Shown here: positions 1-5,616 of the stretch, piece by piece
How positions within the stretch are numbered: the first letter of the stretch is position 1
Layout: every line of letters starts with the position of its first letter
DNA from: Sphingomonadaceae bacterium
GTDB taxonomy: Bacteria > Pseudomonadota > Alphaproteobacteria > Sphingomonadales > Sphingomonadaceae
DNA: 5,645 bases
Reading direction: 5' to 3'
Assembly: GCA_019245455.1 (NCBI GenBank)
Contig: JAFARM010000398.1
Location: 1-5,645, forward strand
Program-made: the position numbers and the translations under genes
The notes under the pieces: generated by a model
Database searches by the model: none
Told to the model about the DNA's origin: nothing
The model's input: only the letters and a program-made list of their open reading frames with translations

Positions 1-284
1 TCGCCGAGCACGACCGCGCGTGTCACCGCCTCGTCGGGCGAGCGCGGCGTCAGGCTGTAGGTTCCGGGCAGGTCGATCAGGCGCACAGCGCGCCCGTCGG
101 GCAGCGGCAGCCGGCCCGACTTACGCTCGACGGTGACGCCGGGATAGTTGCCGACCTTCTGCCGCGATCCGGTCAGCGCGTTGAACAGGCTGGTCTTGCC
201 GGCGTTGGGATTGCCGACCAGCGCGACGACCGGCTCGGCGGTGCCGATGGCGGCAACCGGCGCGTCGAGAACCGCCGTCGTCAC
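1..284 (-). CDS. feoB: Ferrous iron transport protein B, N-terminal part (runs off the left edge)
   Basis: FeoB is the inner-membrane Fe(II) uptake protein, with a cytosolic N-terminal G domain followed by a helical membrane channel. Only about 94 residues of the G domain are present; the rest lies beyond base 1. Visible motifs are the G1/P-loop GNPNAGKTS at about residues 24-32, the G2 region [10 protein letters not shown] with its Thr near residue 51, and the G3 motif DLPGTYSL at about 71-78, all in the FeoB arrangement. The start is a GTG at 284-282 that overlaps the feoA stop as GTGA, implying translational coupling; the protein then opens with a short Ala-rich stretch before the G domain. 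No ATG in this frame lies between the GTG and the P-loop. The truncation is a window-edge effect. Identity is very secure; the exact start is less so. Confidence 0.95.
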   Translation of the reverse strand, partial: MTTAVLDAPVAAIGTAEPVVALVGNPNAGKTSLFNALTGSRQKVGNYPGVTVERKSGRLPLPDGRAVRLIDLPGTYSLTPRSPDEAVTRAVVLG

Positions 285-529
285 GCCGCGCGCTCGACGA
301 CGACCATCGCCGCCAGCTTGCGCCGCAGCGCCACGCCCATGTTGCCGACGCGCAGCATCATCGGATCGCCGCCAAAAGGGGCACGATGGAGCAGCTGGAC
401 GTCGACGCCCTCGTCGAACCCCATCTCGTGGAGCTGGCGCGCGTTCGCCGGGTCGACGGCGTCGCGGTCGATGGCGACGATGGTCGCGGCGTCGCCGGGG
501 CTCAGGTCGCACAGGTTCAGCGGCAGCAT
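281..529 (-). CDS. feoA: Ferrous iron transport protein A (FeoA, SH3-like)
   Basis: FeoA is a small cytosolic SH3-like protein that works with FeoB in Fe(II) uptake, probably by acting on its G domain. The product is 82 aa, a normal family length. It shows the family pattern: an N-terminal L-x-x-L-x-P-G-D-like segment (residues 5-12), the [14 protein letters not shown] core at 31-44, the GDP segment at 54-56, and the basic [12 protein letters not shown] end at 67-78. The ATG at 529-527 is preceded by TAGGA about 10 bases upstream. The gene is first in the operon and its stop overlaps the feoB start by 4 bases. An inverted repeat resembling a Fur site lies 24 bp before the start codon, so iron repression is likely but unproven. 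Opposite-strand reading frames over this gene look like high-GC shadows. Confidence 0.93.
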   Translation of the reverse strand: MLPLNLCDLSPGDAATIVAIDRDAVDPANARQLHEMGFDEGVDVQLLHRAPFGGDPMMLRVGNMGVALRRKLAAMVVVERAA

Positions 530-552
530 CGTCTCGCCCGTCCTACGGTCAC

Positions 553-575
553 TCGCAAATGCGAACGATTAGCGA
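553..575. promoter_or_regulatory. Candidate Fur-type operator (23-bp inverted repeat) in the feoA/DUF2946 divergent region
   Basis: The site reads TCGC-N-AAT-N7-ATT-N-GCGA, so seven of eight positions on each flank are palindromic. It lies in an AT-richer patch of otherwise very GC-rich DNA. The core (AATGCGAACGATTAGCGA) resembles the AATGxGAATxATTxxCATT type of site bound by Fur in proteobacteria. It ends 24 bp before the feoA ATG, where it would overlap a feo promoter. A weak fit on the minus strand is TTGTCG (583-578), 17 bases, then CATTTG (560-555). It is about 150 bp from the plus-strand gene at 724, so control of that side is possible but less direct. The palindrome is seen; Fur binding is inferred from the iron-uptake context. 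Confidence 0.55.
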
Positions 576-723
576 CTACGACAAGGGTTGGAAAGGCCGA
601 TCTTCGACGACGCGGCTTGCCGCTGCCCTGGCACCGCCGCCGCCATCTTACAGGCGATCGTCCCGCACCGGCTGCGTCATGATGGGTGCAGCGTTTGCCG
701 CGCACGTGCGGTAGGGGGCGGAC

Positions 724-1098
724 ATGGCGCGGTTCCGCTCCTTCCTCATCCGCCGTCCGTGGCTGGCCTTGGCGCTGGCTGTCCTGGCGCTTGCCGTCCG
801 CGTGGCGGTGCCGGCGGGGACGATGCCGGCGACGGGCGGCCTCGTCATCTGCTCGGGCCATGGCGCGAAGACGCGCATGGCACCTTCCGCGCCGGCAAAG
901 CCCGCCGACAAGGGCGATGCGCCGTGCGCCTTCACCGGCCTGCTCGCCGCCGCGATGGATGCACCGGCGCTCCCCGCGCTGCTGCCCCCCTCGCTGGTCG
1001 CCGTCGTGCTTGCTCTGGCCGCGCTCACCTCGGTCGTCCTCGCCCCGCGCCGCCTGTGGCCGCCCCGCCGCGGGCCGCCGGCCGAAGCCTTCGCCTGA
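724..1098 (+). CDS. DUF2946-type small membrane protein
   Basis: This 124-aa protein has no established function that I know. It has a short basic N-terminus, a hydrophobic segment at about residues 13-29, a periplasmic-looking loop with I-C-S-G-H-G (C43, H46) and P-C-A-F (C68), a second hydrophobic segment at about 87-107, and a basic Pro-rich tail (PPRRGPPA, 113-120). The order PAGxM, then I-C-S/T-x-x-G, then C-A-F-x-G-L, then a helix and an R-G-P-P tail matches DUF2946 proteins of sphingomonads as I remember them; some of these sit near copper-handling genes. The ATG at 724 is preceded by AGGGGG with 5-base spacing. The outer-membrane protein gene follows after 40 bp, so the two probably form one transcript. 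A metal-related role is suggested by the loop Cys/His residues and the feo neighbour, but that is inference. Confidence 0.7.
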   Translation: MARFRSFLIRRPWLALALAVLALAVRVAVPAGTMPATGGLVICSGHGAKTRMAPSAPAKPADKGDAPCAFTGLLAAAMDAPALPALLPPSLVAVVLALAALTSVVLAPRRLWPPRRGPPAEAFA

Positions 1099-1138
1099 CC
1101 CGTTCCGCGCGCCAGCGCATCAAGCGAAAGCCTTTTCC

Positions 1139-2089
1139 ATGTCCCGTATCCCCCGCGGCCTTGCTGCCGCGTGCCTGCTGCTGCCTGCGCCCGCGCTCGC
1201 CTGTTCGAGCTGCGGCTGCGCGCTCACCTCCGACTGGCTGAGCCAGGGCCTCGTCTCCGTTCCCGGTACCGTCCTCACCCTGCGCTACGACGACGTGCCG
1301 CAGACCCGCCTCCAGGACGGCCGCCGCGCCGTCGACCGGTCGGCCGTCGTCTACCCTGCCGACCGCGAGATCGAGCAGTACACGTACAATCATTATTTCA
1401 CCGCGACGCTGGACCATCAGTTCGCCAGTCCCTGGGGCGTCAACCTGCAGATCCCGCTGGTGTACCGGCCGCACGTCACCACGGCACCCGGCGACACCGA
1501 CTTCACCTCGTCGACGACGGGTGGTCTCGGCGACATCCGCCTGACCGGGCGGTGGCAGGGGTTCGGCGGGCCGGGGATCACCGGCATCCAGTTCGGGCTG
1601 AAGCTGCCCACCGGCAGCTTCCACGAGCATTTCACCGGGGGTCCGGGGGCGGGCGACGAGGTCGACCGCGGCCTCGATCCCGGCACGGGGACGGTCGACG
1701 CCCTAGTTGGCGCGTACCACTATGGCCGCATCGCGCCGAAGGTCGACATCATCCTGCAGGCGCTGGCGCAGATCCCGCTGAACGAGCGCGAGGGGTACAA
1801 GCCGGCGACGGCCGAGAACTTCTCGGTCGGCTTCCACTATACCGGCTGGCGCGGCATCACACCGCAGCTTCAGGTCAACCTGCGGCTGGCGAGCAAGGAT
1901 TCGGGCGTCAACGCCGACCCCGACCACAGCGGCGGCGAGCTGCTGTACGTCGCGCCCGGCGGCATCGTCCGGCTGGGCAAGCGGGCGTCGGCCTTCGCCT
2001 ATGTCCAGGTGCCGGTGTACCAGCGGGTGATCGGGTACCAGCTGGTGCCGACGTGCACAGCGTCGGTGGGGATCAACTACCGGCTCTGA
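1139..2089 (+). CDS. Exported outer-membrane beta-barrel protein (MetA-pathway/'transporter'-like) with an N-terminal CxxCxC
   Basis: The product is 316 aa. Residues 1-21 form a signal peptide (basic start, hydrophobic core, ALA at the end), so the mature chain would begin C22-S-S-C25-G-C27 followed by ALTSDW. The rest is rich in alternating polar/aromatic strands. It carries G-L-G-D-I-R-L-T-G-R-W at 129-139 and G-L-K-L-P-T-G-S at 153-160, hallmark segments of the outer-membrane barrel family annotated as 'transporter' or 'meta-pathway of phenol degradation' (Phenol_MetA_deg-like). The last residues are NYRL, near the usual aromatic barrel end. The substrate is unknown. I chose the ATG at 1139 because the frame is open for about 450 bases upstream but that stretch overlaps the DUF2946 gene and has no signal peptide. 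The ribosome site is weak (GCGAAAG). A lipoprotein is possible with C22 acylated, but -3 is Ala and -2 Leu, a poor lipobox. Confidence 0.68.
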   Translation: MSRIPRGLAAACLLLPAPALACSSCGCALTSDWLSQGLVSVPGTVLTLRYDDVPQTRLQDGRRAVDRSAVVYPADREIEQYTYNHYFTATLDHQFASPWGVNLQIPLVYRPHVTTAPGDTDFTSSTTGGLGDIRLTGRWQGFGGPGITGIQFGLKLPTGSFHEHFTGGPGAGDEVDRGLDPGTGTVDALVGAYHYGRIAPKVDIILQALAQIPLNEREGYKPATAENFSVGFHYTGWRGITPQLQVNLRLASKDSGVNADPDHSGGELLYVAPGGIVRLGKRASAFAYVQVPVYQRVIGYQLVPTCTASVGINYRL

Positions 2090-2090
2090 G

Positions 2091-2193
2091 CTCCTCCCCA
2101 TTGGGGGAGGTGGCGCGCAGCGCCGGAGGGGGCCCTCGGCGGCAGGCCCCCTCCGTCACGGCTGCGCCGTGCCACCTCCCCCGGTGGGGGAGG
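2091..2193. repeat. 103-bp palindromic multi-hairpin intergenic repeat; possible bidirectional terminator
   Basis: This fills the whole gap between two convergent genes. It holds nested hairpins: CCTCCCC/GGGGAGG (2093-2099 with 2104-2110); GGCGC/GCGCC (2112-2116 with 2120-2124); GGAGGGGGCC/GGCCCCCTCC (2125-2134 with 2145-2154, 10-base loop); CACGGC/GCCGTG (2157-2162 with 2166-2171); and CCTCCCCC/GGGGGAGG (2175-2182 with 2186-2193, 3-base loop). The two ends are also complementary over more than 15 bases (GGGGGAGGTGGC against GCCACCTCCCCC), so the element could fold as one cloverleaf. It resembles GC-rich palindromic repeats I associate with Sphingomonas genomes. There is no T-run, so intrinsic termination is only plausible, not clear. 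Part of a second copy seems to begin at 5617. Confidence 0.8.
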
Positions 2194-2194
2194 A

Positions 2195-2833
2195 TCAGAC
2201 CGCGGGGTACCGCAACCGCCCCAGCAACTGCGCCACGTTCGGCAGGCGTCCGGTCGCGCTGCGGAGGCGCGCCTTCGCCTTCTCGATGCCCATGATCCCC
2301 TCGATCCGCCGGTCGAGGAAGGCCCAGGTGTCGGCGCGCCCGTCGCTCTCGTCGGCCAGCCAGTAGAGCAGCGTCGCGGCGTACACCGCCCCCAGCGTCG
2401 CGCGCTTGGTATAGTGGTTGAAGTCGGTCGCCGTGTCGCCGCACGCGCGCCAGATGGAGTCGGCCGTGCGCCACGTCGTCCGCGCGCTGACCGCCGGGTG
2501 CATGGCGAGCACCGTCAAGGTCCGCCGCACCGTCTCGCGCTCGTCCTCGGCCTGTTCGAGGCGAAGGCGGATGGCGCGGGTTACCCGCTCGCGCACCTTG
2601 GCGGGCGGCAGCCCTTCGAGCGCGGCGGTCATACGCGCGTTGGCGAGGTCGGTGTACGCGACCGCCATCTGGGTCGCGCCGCCGGGGAAGACCAGCGCCG
2701 CGACATCCGGGTCGATACCGGCGTCGCGCGCACCGGCGGCGAGGCTGACGTCGGTCCAGCCGTCGAAGGCGACGTGCGGCACCATGGCCGCGACCAGCCG
2801 CGGGCGGAGCTCGTCAAGGGTCTCGTCGGTCAT
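2195..2833 (-). CDS. coq9: Ubiquinone biosynthesis protein COQ9
   Basis: COQ9 is a TetR-fold lipid-binding protein that supports the hydroxylation steps of ubiquinone synthesis, in eukaryotes by presenting substrate to COQ7. The 212-aa product shows the family motifs in order: H-V-A-F-D-G-W-T-D at 20-28, F-P-G-G at 49-52, G-D-T-A-T-D-F-N-H-Y-T-K-R-A-T-L at 132-147, and T-W-A-F-L-D-R-R-I followed by I-x-x-I-M-G-I-E-K at 169-185. The start at 2833 is chosen because GAGGGA stands 3 bases upstream and the family begins at this point; the frame stays open to 2926 but that extension is Ala/Arg-rich and would overlap the divergent kinase gene. The neighbour is a COQ8-type kinase, which agrees with a role in ubiquinone synthesis. 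The gene ends 1 bp from the palindromic repeat. Confidence 0.92.
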   Translation of the reverse strand: MTDETLDELRPRLVAAMVPHVAFDGWTDVSLAAGARDAGIDPDVAALVFPGGATQMAVAYTDLANARMTAALEGLPPAKVRERVTRAIRLRLEQAEDERETVRRTLTVLAMHPAVSARTTWRTADSIWRACGDTATDFNHYTKRATLGAVYAATLLYWLADESDGRADTWAFLDRRIEGIMGIEKAKARLRSATGRLPNVAQLLGRLRYPAV

Positions 2834-2909
2834 GGCTCCCTCTAGCGCGGCGGCGGCAGCGACACTAGCGCGCTGGCGTCGCGGCGGGGTCGACCCTATC
2901 TCGCGCCGT
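2834..2909. promoter_or_regulatory. Divergent coq9/kinase intergenic region with a duplicated CTAGCGCG
   Basis: These 76 bp must hold the starts of both divergent transcripts. The octamer CTAGCGCG occurs twice (2842-2849 and 2865-2872, 23 bp apart, about two helical turns). A weak -10-like CTATCT at 2896-2901 would place kinase transcription almost at its ATG, giving a very short leader. I see no convincing -35 for either gene. The repeats are visible; promoter and regulator roles are guesses. Confidence 0.3.
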
Positions 2910-4268
2910 ATGGATGAGGCGAACACCCTCGGCGGCCGGCTGGCGCGCTATGCCCGGGTCGGCGGCACCGGCGTCGGCTTGGCCGCTCGTTTCGCCGGGG
3001 CGCGGCTGACCGGCGGCGGCGATGCAACCACGGCGGCCGCGCAGCTGCGCGTCGCCTTAGGCGGGCTCAAGGGTCCGGTGATGAAGATCGCGCAGATCCT
3101 GTCGACCGTGCCCGGTGCGGTGCCCGAGGAGTTCGCCCGCGAGCTGTCGCAGCTCCAGGCCGACGCGCCGCCGATGGGCTGGCCGTTCGTCAAGCGGCGG
3201 ATGAAGGCCGAGCTGGGGGCGGATTGGGAGACGAAGTTCGCCAGCTTCGACCGCGAGGCGTCGGCCGCCGCCAGCCTCGGCCAGGTTCACCGCGCGGTCG
3301 CCCACGATGGCCGCGCCCTCGCCTGCAAGCTGCAGTACCCCGACATGGCGAGCGCGGTCGAGGCCGACTTGGGCCAGCTCGACGTGCTGTTCGGCCTGTA
3401 TCGTCAGTTCGATCGCTCGATCGACACGGGCCTGATCCGCGGCGAACTCGCCGACCGGCTGCGCGAGGAGCTCGACTATACCCGCGAGGCCAAACACCTG
3501 GCGCTGTATCGCGAGATGCTGAGCGGCCAGCCGGCCGTGTGCCTGCCGGAGGTCATGCCCGACCTGTCGACCGCGCGCCTGCTGACGATGACGTGGCTGA
3601 CGGGCAAGCCGCTGCTCAGCTACAAGGATGCCAGCCAAGACGAGCGCAACCGCATCGCCGAGACGCTGTTCCGCGCCTGGTATTGGCCGCTCCACCACTA
3701 CGGCGTGATCCACGGCGACCCGCACCTCGGCAACTACGCCGTGCGCGACGATCTCGGGATTAACCTGCTCGACTTCGGCTGCATCCGCGTCTTCCCGGCG
3801 CGCTTCATCGGCGGCGTCGTCGACCTGTTCCACGCCCTCGAGCGCGGCGACGACGCGCTGGCGGTGGACGCCTTCGAGCGGTGGGGCTTTGTCGGCCTGT
3901 CGCGCGAGATCATCGACACGCTGCTGATCTGGGCCAAGTTCCTCTACGGCCCGCTGCTCGACGACCGCGTCCGGCGCATCGACGACGAGGGCCGCCCGGT
4001 CGACTATGGCCGCGAGACGGCGCAGAAGGTCCACGCCCGGCTGAAGCAGCTCGGCACCGTCACCGTGCCGAGCGAGTTCGTCTTCATGGACCGCGCCGCG
4101 ATCGGGCTGGGCGGCGTGTTCATGCACCTGCGCGCCGAGCGCAACTGGCACCGGCTGTTCGGCGAGATGATCGCCGGCCACGACGACGCGGCGCTCGCGG
4201 CGCGGCAGAAGGGCGCGCTCGACCGCGCCGGCCTCGCCCCGCCGGCGACGGCGACCGGCATCGCCTGA
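2910..4268 (+). CDS. ABC1/AarF/UbiB (COQ8-type) atypical kinase-like protein
   Basis: This family comprises atypical kinase-like ATPases needed for ubiquinone synthesis (UbiB in bacteria, COQ8/ADCK3 in mitochondria). The 452-aa product has the diagnostic parts in order: a K-I-A-Q segment at 59-62 in the place of the usual KxGQ; the Ala-rich nucleotide loop A-A-A-S-L-G-Q-V-H-R-A at 119-129; the ATP-binding Lys in L-A-C-K-L-Q-Y-P (K140); E-A-D at 151-153; E-E-L-D-Y at 186-190; the catalytic H-G-D-P-H-L-G-N at 268-275; and the metal-binding D-F-G at 288-290. There is no C-terminal pair of membrane helices as in UbiB of E. coli and the protein is shorter, so it is closer to a soluble COQ8-like subgroup; I therefore give no symbol. 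The ATG at 2910 has no clear ribosome site. The long open frame upstream of it overlaps coq9 antisense and is rejected. Its divergent partner is coq9. Confidence 0.9.
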   Translation: MDEANTLGGRLARYARVGGTGVGLAARFAGARLTGGGDATTAAAQLRVALGGLKGPVMKIAQILSTVPGAVPEEFARELSQLQADAPPMGWPFVKRRMKAELGADWETKFASFDREASAAASLGQVHRAVAHDGRALACKLQYPDMASAVEADLGQLDVLFGLYRQFDRSIDTGLIRGELADRLREELDYTREAKHLALYREMLSGQPAVCLPEVMPDLSTARLLTMTWLTGKPLLSYKDASQDERNRIAETLFRAWYWPLHHYGVIHGDPHLGNYAVRDDLGINLLDFGCIRVFPARFIGGVVDLFHALERGDDALAVDAFERWGFVGLSREIIDTLLIWAKFLYGPLLDDRVRRIDDEGRPVDYGRETAQKVHARLKQLGTVTVPSEFVFMDRAAIGLGGVFMHLRAERNWHRLFGEMIAGHDDAALAARQKGALDRAGLAPPATATGIA

Positions 4269-4270
4269 CC

Positions 4271-4299
4271 CTTTCCTCGTTCGCCGGCGCTGCTATTAG
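4271..4299 (+). promoter_or_regulatory. Candidate promoter for the oxidase-subunit/pntA operon
   Basis: TATTAG at 4294-4299 is a good -10 and the only AT-rich spot in the 60-bp gap. CTTTCC at 4271-4276 is a weak -35 with 17-base spacing. The -10 sits in the 13-base loop between CGCCGG (4282-4287) and CCGGCG (4301-4306), and the heptamer CCGGCGC is directly repeated (4284-4290, 4301-4307). This could be an operator or chance in GC-rich DNA. It would give a leader of about 25 bases. Confidence 0.4.
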
Positions 4300-4328
4300 T
4301 CCGGCGCGACCCCGTGCGAGGAGCCGAG

Positions 4329-4472
4329 ATGGCCGACGACCCGACCGCCGCCACACCTGAGGCCAACGTGCCCAATGTGCGCTTCTACCACAGCTTCACG
4401 CGGGTGCTATGGTACGCGATCTGCGCCATTGCGCTGCTGCTGATCGCTCTGGCAGTGTTGCTGGTACGCTAG
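4329..4472 (+). CDS. Small single-helix protein, likely aa3-type cytochrome c oxidase subunit IV
   Basis: This is a 47-aa product starting MADDPTAATPEANVP and ending LAVLLVR. It has a short acidic, Pro/Ala-rich hydrophilic N-terminus (1-16), then Y-H-S-F-T-R-V-L-W-Y (20-29) leading into one hydrophobic helix (about 26-46). That layout, with an aromatic/basic stretch just before a single helix, fits the bacterial aa3-type oxidase subunit IV family (COX4_pro_2), whose members are about 40-70 aa; I recall such genes beside pntA in sphingomonads. GAGGAG at 4318-4323 is a strong ribosome site with 5-base spacing, which supports real translation. pntA begins 15 bp after the stop, so the two are probably co-transcribed. 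The assignment rests on size, topology and context because the family has little sequence signature. Otherwise it is a hypothetical membrane miniprotein. Confidence 0.72.
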   Translation: MADDPTAATPEANVPNVRFYHSFTRVLWYAICAIALLLIALAVLLVR

Positions 4473-4487
4473 GCCGCGCGAGGGGGT

Positions 4488-5615
4488 ATGATGCGGATCG
4501 GGGTGCTGCGCGAGACGGCCGAAGCCGAACGGCGGGTCGCCGCGACCCCGGAGACGGTCAAGAAGCTGACCCAGCTCGGCGCGACGGTGGCGGTCGAGGC
4601 GGGCGCGGGCGCGGGCGCGAACATCGCCGACGCCGCCTTCGCCGATGCCGGCGCGAGCGTCGGCGACCGCGCCGCGACGGTGGCCGGCAGCGACCTGATC
4701 CTGGCCATCCAGACGCCCGACGCCGGCGACCTGCCCGGCATCAAGCCCGGCGCGATGCTGGCGGGCATCGTCGCCCCCTTCACCAACCGGCCGCGGACCG
4801 ACGGCTATGCCGCCGCCGGCATCACGGCGATGGCGATGGAGCTGCTGCCGCGCATCACGCGCGCGCAGTCGATGGATGTGCTGTCGTCGCAGTCGAACCT
4901 TTCGGGCTATAAGGCGGTGATCGACGCCGCCGAGGCCTATGGCCGCGCCTTCCCGATGATGATGACGGCGGCGGGAACGATCAGCGCCGCGCGCGTCTTC
5001 GTCATGGGCGTCGGCGTCGCCGGGCTTCAGGCGATCGCCACCGCGCGGCGGCTGGGGGCGCTGGTCAGCGCCACCGACGTCCGCGCCGCGACCAAGGAGC
5101 AGATCGAAAGCTTGGGCGCGAAGGCGATCTTCGTCGACACGGTCAAGGGCATCGAGGGCGAGGGCAGCGGCGGCTACGCCACCGAGATGAGCGACGAATA
5201 CAAGGCGGCGCAGGCGGCGCTGGTGTCGAGCCACATCGCCAAGCAGGACATCGTCATCACCACCGCCCTCATCCCCGGCCGCCCCGCCCCGCGCCTGATC
5301 AGCGACGCGCAGATCGCCTCGATGCGGGCCGGCAGCGTCATCGTCGACCTGGCGGTCGAGAGCGGCGGCAATGTCGAGGGATCGAAGCCCGGCGAGATCG
5401 TCCACGCCCACGGCGTCACCATCATCGGCCACAGGAACGTGCCGAGCCGCATGGCCGCCGACGCCAGCGCGCTGTTCGCCCGCAACTTCTACAACTTCAT
5501 CGCCGCCTTCTGGGACAAGGAAGCCGGGCTGAAGCTGCCCGAGGACGACGAGATGGTGAAGGGCGTGACCGTGACGCGCGGCGGGGCGGTCGTGCACGAG
5601 CGGCTGGTGGGGTGA
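4488..5615 (+). CDS. pntA: Proton-translocating NAD(P)+ transhydrogenase, alpha subunit (PntAA, domain I)
   Basis: Pnt couples proton flow across the inner membrane to hydride transfer from NADH to NADP+, supplying NADPH. At 375 aa with no membrane helix, this is the separate NAD(H)-binding subunit of the split Rhodospirillum-type enzyme. Counting from the first ATG, it has M-R-I-G-V-L-R-E-T at 2-10, the NAD-site loop P-R-I-T-R-A-Q-S-M-D-V-L-S-S-Q at 121-135 (R122, Q127, D130 and S133 match the R. rubrum R127, Q132, D135, S138 set), the Rossmann G-V-G-V-A-G at 174-179, and I-T-T-A-L-I-P-G-R-P-A-P at 257-268. The C-terminus (GGAVVHERLVG) is complete. Two ATGs stand in tandem at 4488 and 4491; AGGGGG at 4481-4486 is only 1 base from the first and 4 from the second, so 4491 (374 aa) is more likely. 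The membrane subunit genes would be expected downstream, outside the window. Confidence 0.95.
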   Translation: MMRIGVLRETAEAERRVAATPETVKKLTQLGATVAVEAGAGAGANIADAAFADAGASVGDRAATVAGSDLILAIQTPDAGDLPGIKPGAMLAGIVAPFTNRPRTDGYAAAGITAMAMELLPRITRAQSMDVLSSQSNLSGYKAVIDAAEAYGRAFPMMMTAAGTISAARVFVMGVGVAGLQAIATARRLGALVSATDVRAATKEQIESLGAKAIFVDTVKGIEGEGSGGYATEMSDEYKAAQAALVSSHIAKQDIVITTALIPGRPAPRLISDAQIASMRAGSVIVDLAVESGGNVEGSKPGEIVHAHGVTIIGHRNVPSRMAADASALFARNFYNFIAAFWDKEAGLKLPEDDEMVKGVTVTRGGAVVHERLVG

Positions 5616-5616
5616 T

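Noticed and set aside
148..714. Plus-strand open frame across feoB, feoA and the intergenic region
   Set aside because: It is antisense to the feo genes with arginine-rich low-complexity translation and no recognisable domain.
686..1138. In-frame upstream extension of the barrel protein
   Set aside because: It overlaps the DUF2946 gene in another frame, is Arg/Pro/Ser-rich, and would bury the signal peptide.
2418..2909. In-frame upstream extension of the kinase
   Set aside because: It lies antisense over coq9, is Ser/Arg/Ala-rich and unlike the family N-terminus; the family-like sequence begins at the ATG at 2910.
3057..4181. Long minus-strand open frame (374 codons) opposite the ABC1 kinase
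   Set aside because: The plus strand carries all the kinase motifs, while this frame shows only biased composition.
4601..4618. Three tandem GGGCGC units in pntA as a phase-variable repeat
   Set aside because: They encode the GAGAG stretch also found at about the same length in the R. rubrum homologue as I remember it, and three units are too few and in-frame for switching.
4407..5597. Long minus-strand open frame (396 codons) opposite pntA
   Set aside because: It is antisense to a clearly conserved gene; the translation is low-complexity (R, A, G, D, H rich) with no motif. Such shadows are common at this GC content.
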